A stretch of DNA of 64,000 nucleotides from CAZYFH01 sp965249175 (GCA_965249175.1 OZ252227.1:2480001-2544000); one strand, 5' to 3'; shown: positions 35,609 through 45,016, counted from the first letter of the stretch. Made by a program: numbers and translations. The notes: generated from the sequence alone by a model not told the origin.

Positions 35609-35947
35609 TTACAACGCGTCGTTTCCGGCTTCACCCGTGCGGATGCGAACGGCCTGGGTCATGTCACTCACGAAGATCTTGCCGTCGCCGATCTGACCGG
35701 TGCGGGCGGAGGTCTTCACCGCGTCGACCACCGACTCGGCCTGGTCGTCTGCGACGACGATCTCCAGCTTGATCTTCGGCACGAAATCAACGGAGTACTC
35801 CGCGCCCCGATAGATCTCTGTGTGCCCCTTCTGTCGCCCGAAGCCCTTGACCTCGGTCGTCGTCAGACCAGTCACGCCAAGGCGTGACAGCGTGTCCCGA
35901 ACCTCGTCGAGCATGTGGGGCTTGATGATCGCTGTGACCAACTTCAT
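35609..35947 (-). CDS. glnK: Nitrogen regulatory protein P-II
   Basis: Trimeric sensor of 2-oxoglutarate and adenylates that controls AmtB. The 112 residues start MKLVTAIIKPHMLDEV. The T-loop EIYRGAEYSVDF includes the Tyr51 uridylylation site, and TGQIGDGKIFV is the second signature. AAGGAG lies upstream of ATG 35947. It leads the glnK-amtB operon. Confidence 0.96.
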   Translation of the reverse strand: MKLVTAIIKPHMLDEVRDTLSRLGVTGLTTTEVKGFGRQKGHTEIYRGAEYSVDFVPKIKLEIVVADDQAESVVDAVKTSARTGQIGDGKIFVSDMTQAVRIRTGEAGNDAL

Positions 35948-36297
35948 TCTGCGTCTCCTTCCCACGGACTGCGAGCAGTCCGATCGGCGGCGCCAACTAT
36001 ATCAAGCCGCACCGTGGTGATCGACGAAATTGGCGATGTGGCCCCAGGATGCGTACCGCCGGATGTGGAGGGAGATGTTCTGAAATGAATCACCCTCAGT
36101 CGAAAACGTGAGTCGCCGTTCTGCCCCGTGCGGTTCCCATCTTTTGACTCGAACACGTAACTATCAATGAAAAAGACGGTTACAGGGACAGCGCTCCAGG
36201 ACGACATGCGGTCCAGAACTTGCAAATCGGGATCGTAGCGCGTCACGAGGCTTCGGTTGCAGGAACCGACCCGACTCGCGCGGGAGAGGAACGCCCC
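35948..36297. promoter_or_regulatory. Divergent glnK / HD-GYP intergenic region
   Basis: This 350-base gap holds the glnK leader. It contains a perfect hairpin, GGACTG-cgag-CAGTCC (35966-35981), and an extended -10 TGATATAGT on the minus strand (35996-36004), 48 bases from the start codon. I see no good sigma-54 site, which glnK-amtB often has. The rest, towards 36298, shows no gene. Confidence 0.4.
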
Positions 36298-37138
36298 ATG
36301 AATACGGCTGCGCAAGCCTTTGACGCACCGGCGGGTCACGCGCCGGCGTCTGCGTTCGCCACCAACGCGCGCACGCAATTCGAGCGAGTCAACAAGGAAC
36401 TGTGGCTCGTGCTGTCCTTGTTCGTCATCGCCGCGCTACTGAACTTCGCCGTGTCGTCGCAGCGTATGGTGCTCGGGTTCTACACCTTGCCGACCGTGGT
36501 GTCCGCGTATCTCTACGGTCGCCGGCACGCGACGTTGACGGCGCTCGCCAGCGTACTGCTGGTGGTGCTCCTGCGGTATTTCAACCCGGAGCTCTTCGGC
36601 CTCGCCGCAGCCAGCGCCATGGAGTGGCTCGAGATCACGGTGTGGGGCGGAACGCTGCGCCGCGCAGCTGGGCCTCGACAACGAGCGCATCGAAGATATT
36701 CGCTCGGCCGCACTGCTCCACGACATCGGCAAGCTCGACATCAGCAAGCAGATTCTCTACAAGGCGGCTCGTCTGACGTCAGACGAGTTCTCGGAAATGC
36801 AAAAGCACGTCGAGAAGGGGATCGCACTACTCGAGCCGGTCGGCGGGTCGCTGAGACGGATTCTGCCGATCATCCTGTCTCATCACGACAAGTTCGATGG
36901 GTCCGGATACCACCCGGCGCATGGCCAGGAGATTCCGGTCGAGGCGCGTATCATCTCGGTCGCCGACGTGTTCGACTCGCTGACCAGCGACCGGCCGTAT
37001 CGCAAGGCGATGTCGCCGTTCGAGGTGCGCGAGATTCTCGTGAAGGGCTCCGGGAGCGAGTTCGACCCCAAGGTCGTCGACGCGTTTCTGGTGGCGTTTC
37101 GGAAGGGCGAAATGGAGGCGCCCTCGCTGGTCGTCTAG
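36298..37138 (+). pseudogene. Membrane HD-GYP domain protein, internally deleted and frameshifted
   Basis: The first part (ATG 36298) encodes a membrane domain with about four helices (LVLSLFVIAALLNF, GFYTLPTVVSAYLYG, ALASVLLVVLLRYF). Near 36650 the frame is lost. In the next frame an HD-GYP c-di-GMP phosphodiesterase domain begins abruptly as AQLGLDNERIEDIRSAALLHDIGKLDIS and continues through HHDKFDGSGYHP and VADVFDSLTSDRPYRKAM to a stop at 37138. The start of the HD domain (usual H-x-x-R segment) is missing, so an out-of-frame deletion is likely. An ATG at 36797 could give only a 113-residue fragment. Confidence 0.65.
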
Positions 37139-37217
37139 ACCTGGGGACTCGCGTGCTTCGGGCGGGCCGGCGGATCTCCATCCGTCGGCCCGCACGCATG
37201 TATACGCCGCGGGTGTT

Positions 37218-37235
37218 CGGGGCGAAGCCCCGTCT
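37218..37235. terminator. GC hairpin (copy 2)
   Basis: CGGGGC, loop GAA, GCCCCG, then TCT, between the convergent HD-GYP remnant and the acyl-CoA dehydrogenase stop. Confidence 0.5.
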
Positions 37236-37238
37236 AAA

Positions 37239-39023
37239 CTATGCCCGTTCGAACAGGGGCAGCGATCCGCCTCGTGCGACCAACGCGGCGGCGATCTGCG
37301 CACGCAACGCGATGCGGTCGGGCGGGAGCGGCAGTCGGAGGCGCGCCGTATCGAGCGCGGCGCGAAGCGCGCTGCCGGCGTGCAAGCCGCCGAGGATGTC
37401 AGTCGCGTCACGCTCGATGTTGACGACCGCGCGGTCGAGCACGAGGCGAGCCAGCGCGCGCGCGAAGCCGGTGTCGGCGCCTGGTCGGCTCTGTTCGAGC
37501 TTCATGACGCGGAGCACCGTCGACTCAGCCGCGTAGAGCTCAATGGCGATGGATGCGAGGCTCCCCAGATAGCCCTGCATGTCGTGACCCAACAATGACT
37601 GTGCTCCGAAGCGGTCGATGAGCTCCGTCAGCAGGTCGCGATACAGGGCCCTCAGAGCGGGGACATGCTCGTAGAGCGCCGTGGCGGACTCGAGGTCGCC
37701 AGATGGAGACACCGCCGCCACCGCCGGTGCGGCCGGCGGGAGCTCCAGTGTTCCGCGCTCGATCCGCCGGAGGACCGCCTTCGAGATGCTCAGCCGGCAG
37801 ATCTCGCTCGTCCCCTCGTAGATGCGTGTGATGCGCGAATCGCGATACATCTGGGCAGCGGGATAGTCCTCGCTGAACCCGTTGCCCCCAAAGATCTGCA
37901 GCGTCTCATCCGCGAGTGCGTGGTAGCTCTCGGACCCGTAGACCTTGGCGATGGCGCATTCAGCGGAGAACTCGGTGAGCGTCGCGAGCTTCGTGTCCAG
38001 GGACTGACGCTCGGCAGCGTCGAGGGCTTCCAGTGCGGTGTAGACGAGGCCGGCCGTCCGATAGGCGATGGACTCGGTGGCATAGGCCCGCGCGGCCATA
38101 TCGGCGAGCTTTGCTTGAATGAGTCCAAAGTTCGCGATCGGCTCTCCAAACTGGCGTCGCTCGGTCGCGTAGGCGGTCGCGGTCGCCAGCGCCTTCTTGG
38201 AGGTCCCGGCGCAGTTGGCCGCCATCTTCATCCGGCCGAGGTTGAGCGTGCACATGGCCACCTTGTGCCCTTTGCCCACCTCGCCGAGGACGTTGTCGAC
38301 CGGAATGGCCACGTCGTCGAGATTCAGCGCGCAGACGGACGAGCCGTGGAGGCCGAGCAGACGCTCGTGGTGGCCGACCGTCAGTCCCGGGGTGGTGCGC
38401 TCGAGCAGGAAGGCCGTGAAGTCGCTGCCGTTCACCTTGGCGAAGAGGATGAAGAGGTCCGCCCATCCGGCGTTGGTGATCCACTGCTTTGCGCCGTTCA
38501 CCACGTAGTGGGTGCCCGCATCGTTGAGGACGGCGGTCGTGCGGATGTTCATCGCGTCCGAACCGGAGCTCGGCTCCGTCAGCGCGAACGCGGCCATCAA
38601 CCGCCCGTCCATTGCGCGCGCCAGATACTTGTCGCGCTGTGTCTGGGTGCCAAAATTGATGAGCGGCAGGGTCCCGATGCCTTGATGTGCGAAGACGGTG
38701 GAGGCCAGCCCCCCGAGCACCGACCGCGTCTCGCTCATGCCCGCGATCGCCAGCACGTTGAGGCCCAGACCGCCGTGTGCTTCCGGCACCTCGGCCATGA
38801 AGATCCCGAGATCGGCTGCCTTACGAAAGAGCGGAAGAATCACCTCTTCGTCGCGCTGCTCGATCCGGTCCATCACCGGTATGACTTCTTGGGCCGCGAA
38901 CTCCTGAATCGACCGCATGAGCAGTCGCTCGTCCTCCCCCATGTCATCGGGGATGACGATGTCGTCGGCGGTGGCGTCGTCGACGAGGAAACCGGTGCCA
39001 CGCGGCTTCGGGAGAACAGGCAT
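37239..39023 (-). CDS. Acyl-CoA dehydrogenase, long two-part type
   Basis: FAD enzyme for the first step of fatty acyl-CoA oxidation. From ATG 39023 it has 594 residues: an ACAD core (PEAHGGLGLNVLAIAG, FALTEPSSGSDAMNIRT, KQWITNAGWADLF, FGGNGFSEDYPAAQMYRDSRITRIYEGTSEI) plus a C-terminal helical extension of about 170 residues as in VLCAD-like members. An upstream ATG at 39095 adds an unlikely leader. Gene product probably acts on long-chain substrates, by size only. Confidence 0.92.
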   Translation of the reverse strand: MPVLPKPRGTGFLVDDATADDIVIPDDMGEDERLLMRSIQEFAAQEVIPVMDRIEQRDEEVILPLFRKAADLGIFMAEVPEAHGGLGLNVLAIAGMSETRSVLGGLASTVFAHQGIGTLPLINFGTQTQRDKYLARAMDGRLMAAFALTEPSSGSDAMNIRTTAVLNDAGTHYVVNGAKQWITNAGWADLFILFAKVNGSDFTAFLLERTTPGLTVGHHERLLGLHGSSVCALNLDDVAIPVDNVLGEVGKGHKVAMCTLNLGRMKMAANCAGTSKKALATATAYATERRQFGEPIANFGLIQAKLADMAARAYATESIAYRTAGLVYTALEALDAAERQSLDTKLATLTEFSAECAIAKVYGSESYHALADETLQIFGGNGFSEDYPAAQMYRDSRITRIYEGTSEICRLSISKAVLRRIERGTLELPPAAPAVAAVSPSGDLESATALYEHVPALRALYRDLLTELIDRFGAQSLLGHDMQGYLGSLASIAIELYAAESTVLRVMKLEQSRPGADTGFARALARLVLDRAVVNIERDATDILGGLHAGSALRAALDTARLRLPLPPDRIALRAQIAAALVARGGSLPLFERA

Positions 39024-39154
39024 CGTTGACGTGACGGAGCTGTATCTCGAATCCTCGGGCGGCGGTGCGGGGACCTCGCGAGCCCCAACGCGCACGCACG
39101 AGGCGCGCGACGCCCGCGAGGACGAGGCAACGAATGCGTCGGCGGCGGTCGATG

Positions 39155-39841
39155 TTACAGAGCCAGTTGGCCGCCGAACATCATGTCCTTGAACTTGAAC
39201 TTCTTCTTGATCCCGTTGTCGGGCCCGAGCTTGGTGATGAACTCGACTTCCTTTTCATCGAGCGTCAGGATGTCCGTCTTTGGAAACTGAATCACGACCT
39301 GCATCGTCTGCTCGGACTCGCGGAAGAACTGGACGTCCGCTGGCAAGATAGGTTCCCGGCCATCCTTGCGCTTCAGCATGGTTTCCGCGACCACCGCGTC
39401 TTTCATCTGCATCAGTGCCGCGAACGGGGACGGTAACCCAACCACGGAGATGGTGTAGAAGGCCTCGTCCTCGTCCAGCAGTTCCTGCGCCTCGGCGGGG
39501 ATTTCGGCGCCCTCGCCGATCTGCGCCCTGATCAACGCTTGCTTGAGTGGCAAGGCGCTACTCCAGGCGACCGTCACGGGAAACTTTCGGACTCCCGCAA
39601 ACTGCTCGCCGCCGCACTCGGGGACCCCTGCTCCCCCGCCGCTGAACCCGCCAACCCCTTCCGGGTTGAGACCACCCAGCAACACGGTGTGCTTCTTGGC
39701 CCACGGCGAGTCACTCAGCATTTTCCCGACTTCTTTGTCTGACCAGGACATGAAGTCTTTCTCTTCCCAGAAGTCGGCGGCCACGAGGGCCACGCTCGTC
39801 AGGAGCCAGACGCCGAGGATGCCGGCAAGCTTGCGTCGCAT
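39155..39841 (-). CDS. Secreted hypothetical protein, GWxTD-like
   Basis: A 228-residue protein with a signal peptide (RKLAGILGVWLLTSVALVAA) followed by DFWEEKDFMSWSDKEVGKMLSDSPWAKK, an N-terminal pattern I associate with GWxTD-type exported proteins of Acidobacteriota. Function unknown. GGAGGT upstream of ATG 39841 fixes the start. It sits between the acyl-CoA dehydrogenase and the initiator tRNA. Confidence 0.75.
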   Translation of the reverse strand: MRRKLAGILGVWLLTSVALVAADFWEEKDFMSWSDKEVGKMLSDSPWAKKHTVLLGGLNPEGVGGFSGGGAGVPECGGEQFAGVRKFPVTVAWSSALPLKQALIRAQIGEGAEIPAEAQELLDEDEAFYTISVVGLPSPFAALMQMKDAVVAETMLKRKDGREPILPADVQFFRESEQTMQVVIQFPKTDILTLDEKEVEFITKLGPDNGIKKKFKFKDMMFGGQLAL

Positions 39842-39864
39842 GTGTCTACCTCCGTGCAAGTTGA

Positions 39865-39941
<77 letters not shown>

Positions 39942-40010
39942 TCAGCCTACTCAGCCAGTGATGCTAGCATGGCCCCCAGGGTTGGTCAAAAAAGGGCGAC
40001 GCCGGGACGA

Positions 40011-40361
40011 TCACTCCCGATCGTCACGTACGCCCGGGCCGTCGTGGAGCAAGAACACGGTCTCGCCCGGTCGGATCAGCCCGAGCTCTTGCCGGGCCAA
40101 TGCTTCGATCGCGTCCGGATCGTCCCGGAGCCGTCGCGCGGTGGTGCGAAGTCGCTCGTTCTCGACTGTGATCGCGTCCATCTCGGTCGCGAGCCGATGG
40201 TACGCGCGACCGGCGGCGAGTGAGGCAAAGAACCCGCGCGCGCCGACCAGCGCGTTCACGACCAGCACCACTGTGACGAACAGCAGGGCGAGCTGCAGGG
40301 CGCGGCGCGCCAGCCGGTCGGGAAGGGCGATGGGTGTGTTGCGTGCGACGTATCGAGCCAT
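40011..40361 (-). CDS. DivIC/FtsB-like septum protein
   Basis: A 116-residue bitopic protein: a membrane helix (about 21-40), then a coiled-coil stretch (ATEMDAITVENERLRTTARRLR) and the family tail DPDAIEALARQELGLIRPGETVFLL. That tail is typical of FtsB/DivIC, which links FtsL and FtsQ at the division site. ATG 40361 chosen; a longer reading upstream is not Pfam-like. It is transcribed away from cutA. Confidence 0.85.
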   Translation of the reverse strand: MARYVARNTPIALPDRLARRALQLALLFVTVVLVVNALVGARGFFASLAAGRAYHRLATEMDAITVENERLRTTARRLRDDPDAIEALARQELGLIRPGETVFLLHDGPGVRDDRE

Positions 40362-40595
40362 GAGGATGAAGCGCGCTCTGTTCGGGCGTCGTGGCCGGCG
40401 CGACCAAGCCGCCGGCGTCCGTAGAACTGTTGTTTCGGCACCTGCGACTCGGCCGATTACCGCGGATGCGCGTCCTCGGCACACGAGTGCACACAACGAC
40501 ACGTTCGTTGACGTCGCGTCCGGGTCCGACGTAGCCACATAATGCTCTGGCGCGCATCCGGTGGCGCGTCTCACTCGTAACACGGGGAGATCATC

Positions 40596-40928
40596 GTGAA
40601 GGACGCCGAGTTCGTGATCGCGTGGACGACGCTGCCGACCGAAGCCGATGTCGCGACCTTCGCCAGAACGCTTGTCGACGAACGTCTCGCGGCGTGTGTG
40701 ACGCTGTATTCGCCGGTGCAGTCGGTCTATCGCTGGCGAGATCGTGTCGAGCAGGAATCGGAGCAACTCGTGCTCATCAAGACGACCACTGCGCGGGTCG
40801 AGGCGCTCTGGGCGCGGCTGCGTCAGCTGCACCCCTACGAGGTTCCGGAGTTCATCGTCGCGCCGGTCATCGATGGCAACGCTGCCTATCTCAACTGGAT
40901 CAAGGAGTCGACGAGTGAGACCGCATGA
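40596..40928 (+). CDS. cutA: Divalent cation tolerance protein CutA
   Basis: Small trimeric cytoplasmic protein, PII-like fold, of uncertain role despite its name. The 110 residues include LAACVTLYSPVQSVYRW and LHPYEVPEFI, both diagnostic. Start is GTG 40596 with GGGGAG upstream. Its stop overlaps the next gene's ATG (40925-40928), beginning a four-gene operon. Confidence 0.92.
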   Translation: MKDAEFVIAWTTLPTEADVATFARTLVDERLAACVTLYSPVQSVYRWRDRVEQESEQLVLIKTTTARVEALWARLRQLHPYEVPEFIVAPVIDGNAAYLNWIKESTSETA

Positions 40929-41929
40929 CCCCCACCACTGAGACGCCACTGGACGTCGACACGTTTCGCGGCGGCGCGCTTGCCATGCGCAGCGTCGTGG
41001 GCGGGGCCCTCATGGGGCTGGCCAACCTCATTCCCGGCATTTCGGGGGGGACGATGTTGCTGGCGGTGGGGGTGTATCCGCAGTTCATTGCGGGCGTGGC
41101 GGAGGTGTCGACCTTCAGGTTTCGGCCGAAGGTTGTGCTCATGCTCGTGTGTGTGGCCGGGGCCGCCGGCGTCGCAATCGTGGGGTTTGCGCAGCTGGTC
41201 GGCGGGCTGCTCGATCAGCACGAGTGGGCCATGTATAGCCTGTTCATCGGGTTGGCGCTCGGCGGCGTTCCGATCCTGTGGCGCATGGTGCATCCCGTCG
41301 ACCGTACCGTCGTCATCAGCGTGGTTGTCGCCGTTGGCGTGTCGGCGCTGCTCGCCGTGGTCGATCCGGAGCGCGTCGCGAGCGAGGGGGGACCCAGCGG
41401 GACCGCGTACGCCATGAGCATGGTGGCGGGGTTTTCCGGCGGGTCGGCGATGATCTTGCCCGGTGTCTCAGGCGCCTATCTCTTGCTCATCCTGGGTCAA
41501 TACCGGCCGGTCGTGGAGGCGGTTGCCGCGGCCGCCGAGGGCGCGCGCACCGGGGCGTGGACGGTGGTCGGGCAGGCGCTCCACGTACTGGTGCCACTGG
41601 CGATTGGTGTTGCGGTCGGCGTCATCGGTGTGAGCAATATCGTCAAGCGACTGCTCGCGACCTACCGACGCGCGACAGTCGGCTTTCTGCTCGGGCTGCT
41701 TGTGGGTGCCGTGTTCGGGCTGTGGCCCTTTACCGCATCCGTGTCTCCGCAGGTCGGCGATGTCGTTCGGGGCGTCGCGGTTACGACGCCAGCGATGGTG
41801 GCCGAGGTCGATCCTCGGTACTACGCACGGGTGCCGGTGGCTCCATCCGTCCGGCGGCTCGGCGCCGGTGCCGCGCTGGCTCTTCTTGGCTTCGGTGTCT
41901 CCACCGGGATCTCGCGCTTCGGCAAGTAG
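40925..41929 (+). CDS. DUF368 polytopic membrane protein (PopT-type polyprenyl-phosphate transporter)
   Basis: A 334-residue integral membrane protein with about nine helices. DUF368 landmarks are GLANLIPGISGGTMLLAVGVY near the N terminus and the pseudo-repeat FSGGSAMILPGVSGAYLLLILG in the middle. Some DUF368 proteins (PopT) recycle undecaprenyl phosphate across the inner membrane; that role here is by family only. ATG 40925 overlaps cutA by 4 bases. Confidence 0.88.
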   Translation: MTPTTETPLDVDTFRGGALAMRSVVGGALMGLANLIPGISGGTMLLAVGVYPQFIAGVAEVSTFRFRPKVVLMLVCVAGAAGVAIVGFAQLVGGLLDQHEWAMYSLFIGLALGGVPILWRMVHPVDRTVVISVVVAVGVSALLAVVDPERVASEGGPSGTAYAMSMVAGFSGGSAMILPGVSGAYLLLILGQYRPVVEAVAAAAEGARTGAWTVVGQALHVLVPLAIGVAVGVIGVSNIVKRLLATYRRATVGFLLGLLVGAVFGLWPFTASVSPQVGDVVRGVAVTTPAMVAEVDPRYYARVPVAPSVRRLGAGAALALLGFGVSTGISRFGK

Positions 41930-41967
41930 CGGTTCTTGCTGCATCTGATAAGATTTTTGTAGCGCGG

Positions 41968-44028
41968 ATGGCTCGAGATCAGGCGCTGGCCTTCGGTCGG
42001 GTACTGGCCACGTCGTGGCCGGCGCGGTTCCTGCTGCTCGGGCTCGTCACCAAGCTCCTTCTCCTCCCGTCTGGGCTACGCACGCAGCCCGTGCTCGGCT
42101 GGGTCGACACGGCCGCGTCACTCGCGCTGGCCGTTGGCCTCGGCTATTACCTGATCCAACTGCTCGTCCGGCTGCAGCGTCGGCTGCTGTGGCGCGTGCG
42201 GCGACGGCTGATCCTGTCGTACGTGTTCGTCGGCTTCATCCCCGTGCTCCTCATTACGGCGTTCTTCGTGCTCGTGGGTGCGCTCTCGATGGTGTCAACC
42301 AGCTCGTATCTCGTGCGGCTCGAGCTGGACGACATCGTCACCGATGCCGGCGTCATCGCGGAGGGTATCGGTCGGGAGGTCGCCGATGGCGCGAGCGCGG
42401 AGGTCGTCCTCGGGCGATGGCGAGCCGCCGTGCGCCGGGATTACCCCGCGCTGGGTGCGGTCGTCCTCGGGCGATCCGGCGAGCCGAACATCGCGGTCGG
42501 TACGTGGCGCCACGCGGCGCCACCCGGCGAGGTGCCCCAGTGGGTCGCCCCGCAGGGGTTCTCCGGCATCGTGACAGTCGCAGCCGATGCGACTGATGAC
42601 ACGGTGGTGCTCGTGGCACGTGCCACGCGCCGCGTCGACGGCGGCGGCGACGTGCTCGTCGATATCCCGGTGGAGGGCGCCGTGCTCGCGAATATCTCGG
42701 CGGTCACCGGCATCGAGGTCGAGGACGCGACGATTGCGGTGACCGACGTATCGGCGGACTCCGCTTCCAGTCTGGACGGAACGCGAGGGTCCGGCGCACC
42801 CACCGAGTTTGCCTCGGTTAACGGACTGGCCTGGGTCGCGTTTCTCGAGCGCACCGACTGGACCACTGGTGATCCCGGCTCAATCAATCTCGACATCCGC
42901 GTGCCGCCGCGAGCCTTCTACCAACGGGTGTTCGGCACACAGGAGCGCATCGGCGACGTCAGCGTCGGATACATTTTTCTGGTACTGCTGGGCGCGGTTG
43001 GGGGACTGTTCCTCGTCATGCAGGTCGCGGCCCTCATCATGGGCGTGGCGCTGGCCAAGTCCATTACGGGGTCCGTGCACGAGCTCTTCACCGGCACCGA
43101 GCGCGTCCGTCGGGGTGATTTTCGCCATCGCATTCACATCGCCTCCCGCGATCAGCTCGGCGAGCTGGCGGACTCGTTCAACGCGATGACGGCCAGTGTC
43201 GAGGGGCTGCTTGAGCAGGCCGCGGAGAAGAAGCGCCTGGAGGAGGAGTTGCGCATCGCGCGAGAGATCCAGATGTCGTTGCTGCCACGCGACACGACGT
43301 CGATCCCGGGTCTGACGGTGACGGCGATGTGTATTCCGGCGCGTGAGGTCGGGGGTGACTATTACGACTTCGTTCGGTTGGGTGCACGACGCCTGGGCAT
43401 TCTCGTGGCCGACGTGTCCGGCAAAGGTACCTCGGCGGCGTTCTACATGGCGGAGCTCAAGGGGCTCATCCTCAGCCTGGGCCAGATCTACGAGTCACCG
43501 AAGCGTCTCCTGATCGAAGTAAACCGCATCCTGGCGGCCAGTCTGGATAGCCGGACCTTCATCACGATGACCTATGCCGTCGTCGACCTCGACAACCGGA
43601 CCCTCACGTATGCGCGGGCCGGCCACACGCCGCTCATTCTCGTGCCGGGCGTTGCGCCCGCAACAGCACAGGTCCTGATCCCGGACGGGCTGGTACTTGG
43701 GCTCGACGGTTTCGAGGCCAAGTTCGACGCGCTGCTCGAAGAGCAGTGTGTGCCCATCAGGGAGGGCGATCTCGCGGTGCTGTTCACGGATGGCATCACC
43801 GAGGCGATGAACGAGGAATCGGACTTGTTCGGCGAAACCCGTCTGAGTTGCTTGCTCGAGGAGCACGCCAACCTGTCGTCGGAGGACCTCCGACAGCACG
43901 TGCTCAACGACGTCGAGGCGTTCGTCGGCGCCGCTGACCAGCACGACGACATGACGATGGTGCTTGTGAAGGTCGACGCGGCAATCGCGCGCCACGTCGA
44001 CGCCCGCGCGCAGGCTGCCGCGGTCTGA
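41968..44028 (+). CDS. Membrane sensor PP2C (SpoIIE/RsbU-type) phosphatase with HAMP domain
   Basis: A 686-residue serine phosphatase that would act on a phosphorylated STAS anti-sigma antagonist. There are N-terminal helices (about 18-105), an extracytoplasmic region (about 120-330), a helix (about 333-357) and a HAMP domain. The linker AREIQMSLLPRD at about 425 leads into the PP2C domain: VGGDYYDFVRL, LVADVSGKGTSAAFYMAEL, VLFTDGITEAMNEESDLFG and HDDMTMVLVK. ATG 41968 selected; a frame-open reading far upstream overlaps DUF368. The STAS protein at 53307 is a possible substrate, but it is 9 kb away. Confidence 0.9.
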   Translation: MARDQALAFGRVLATSWPARFLLLGLVTKLLLLPSGLRTQPVLGWVDTAASLALAVGLGYYLIQLLVRLQRRLLWRVRRRLILSYVFVGFIPVLLITAFFVLVGALSMVSTSSYLVRLELDDIVTDAGVIAEGIGREVADGASAEVVLGRWRAAVRRDYPALGAVVLGRSGEPNIAVGTWRHAAPPGEVPQWVAPQGFSGIVTVAADATDDTVVLVARATRRVDGGGDVLVDIPVEGAVLANISAVTGIEVEDATIAVTDVSADSASSLDGTRGSGAPTEFASVNGLAWVAFLERTDWTTGDPGSINLDIRVPPRAFYQRVFGTQERIGDVSVGYIFLVLLGAVGGLFLVMQVAALIMGVALAKSITGSVHELFTGTERVRRGDFRHRIHIASRDQLGELADSFNAMTASVEGLLEQAAEKKRLEEELRIAREIQMSLLPRDTTSIPGLTVTAMCIPAREVGGDYYDFVRLGARRLGILVADVSGKGTSAAFYMAELKGLILSLGQIYESPKRLLIEVNRILAASLDSRTFITMTYAVVDLDNRTLTYARAGHTPLILVPGVAPATAQVLIPDGLVLGLDGFEAKFDALLEEQCVPIREGDLAVLFTDGITEAMNEESDLFGETRLSCLLEEHANLSSEDLRQHVLNDVEAFVGAADQHDDMTMVLVKVDAAIARHVDARAQAAAV

Positions 44029-44032
44029 CGCC

Positions 44033-44980
44033 GTGGCCGACGTGATCGTCATCTTCCGCACCCGGTCCGGCATCGAGGCCCACGTCGTTCGCGGATTGCT
44101 CGAATCCCACGGGTTCGAGACGTTGCAGAGCGCCGATGCGTCTCACGCGATGCTTCCGCTCTCGCTAGACGGGCCGCGCGAGCTCCGCGTGTCGGTCCCG
44201 GCGGATATGGCGGCGGCGGCGGCGCGTGTGATCGCCGAGTGTCGAGAGGAGGTGGATGCGCGCCTCGTTCTCATTCGCGACGAGTGCGCCGCGCTCGAGG
44301 GTGCGCTCGGCTATCGGTTCGGCGATCGAGGCCTGCTCGAGCACGCCCTCACGCATCGGTCACGCGCGCATGAAGATGCCAGCGGCGGGGTGGCCGACAA
44401 CGAGTCACTGGAGTTTCTCGGCGATGCCGTGCTCGGCCTGGTGATTGCAGACCTGTTGTTTCGCGAGTTTCCCGAGCACGACGAAGGGTGGAAGTCGAAG
44501 GTGAAGGCGATACTCGTATCGGCGCCGACGCTGGCGCGCCTGGCTGCGCAGCTCGACCTCGGCACCTACTTGTTGCTCGGCCGTGGCGAGGAGAAGAGCG
44601 GTGGCCGGCGCAAGCCCTCGCTGCTCGCGGACACCTACGAGGCTGTGATCGCTGCGATCTACCTCGACGGCGGGCTGTCGGCGGCAGCCGCCTTCATCGA
44701 GGTGGGGTTCCAGTCTGCGTTGGACGACGTCCGGTCCCGTGGGGCTGCGGACGCGGTGGCTGCGGACGCCAAGTCGGCCTTGCAGGAGTGGCTCCAAGCC
44801 CGGGATCGGCACCTCCCCGAGTACCGACTCGTCGCGGAGGCGGGGCCCGACCATCGCAAAGTGTTCACCGTCGAGGTGCGGGCGGGCGGTGAGGGCATCG
44901 CCCGGGGCGAGGGGCGCAGCAAGAAAGAGGCTGAGCAGCAAGCCGCGCGGCGGGCGCTCGACCTGCTGAACCCCAATTAG
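44033..44980 (+). CDS. rnc: Ribonuclease III with N-terminal DUF2007 domain
   Basis: Double-strand-specific endoribonuclease for rRNA and mRNA processing. The RNase III core begins near residue 88 (ALEGALGYRFGD). It shows NESLEFLGDAVLGLVIADLLF and KPSLLADTYEAVIAAIYLD, and a double-stranded RNA-binding domain follows (about 243-312). The extra first 80 residues (DVIVIFRTRSGIEAHVVRGLLESHGFE) match the DUF2007 'putative signal transducing' fold. The frame is open throughout, so this is a fusion: 315 residues versus about 230 usually. GTG 44033 starts four bases after the phosphatase stop. An internal GTG before the core lacks a spaced ribosome binding site. Confidence 0.93.
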   Translation: MADVIVIFRTRSGIEAHVVRGLLESHGFETLQSADASHAMLPLSLDGPRELRVSVPADMAAAAARVIAECREEVDARLVLIRDECAALEGALGYRFGDRGLLEHALTHRSRAHEDASGGVADNESLEFLGDAVLGLVIADLLFREFPEHDEGWKSKVKAILVSAPTLARLAAQLDLGTYLLLGRGEEKSGGRRKPSLLADTYEAVIAAIYLDGGLSAAAAFIEVGFQSALDDVRSRGAADAVAADAKSALQEWLQARDRHLPEYRLVAEAGPDHRKVFTVEVRAGGEGIARGEGRSKKEAEQQAARRALDLLNPN

Positions 44981-44995
44981 TCCGCCGTGGGGGTT

Positions 44996-45013
44996 CGGGG
45001 CGAAGACCCGTCT
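44996..45013. terminator. GC hairpin (copy 3)
   Basis: CGGGGC, loop GAA, GACCCG (one mismatch), then TCT, in the 36-base gap between convergent rnc and the ATPase gene. Confidence 0.5.
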
Positions 45014-45016
45014 GAG

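Noticed and set aside
36797..37138. Stand-alone 113-residue HD-GYP protein
   Set aside because: It lacks the HD motif itself, which lies upstream in the same frame; better explained as part of a deleted longer gene.
44165..44280. Internal start giving ordinary RNase III
   Set aside because: The in-frame GTG before the core directly abuts the purine run, leaving no spacing for ribosome binding; the fused frame is uninterrupted.
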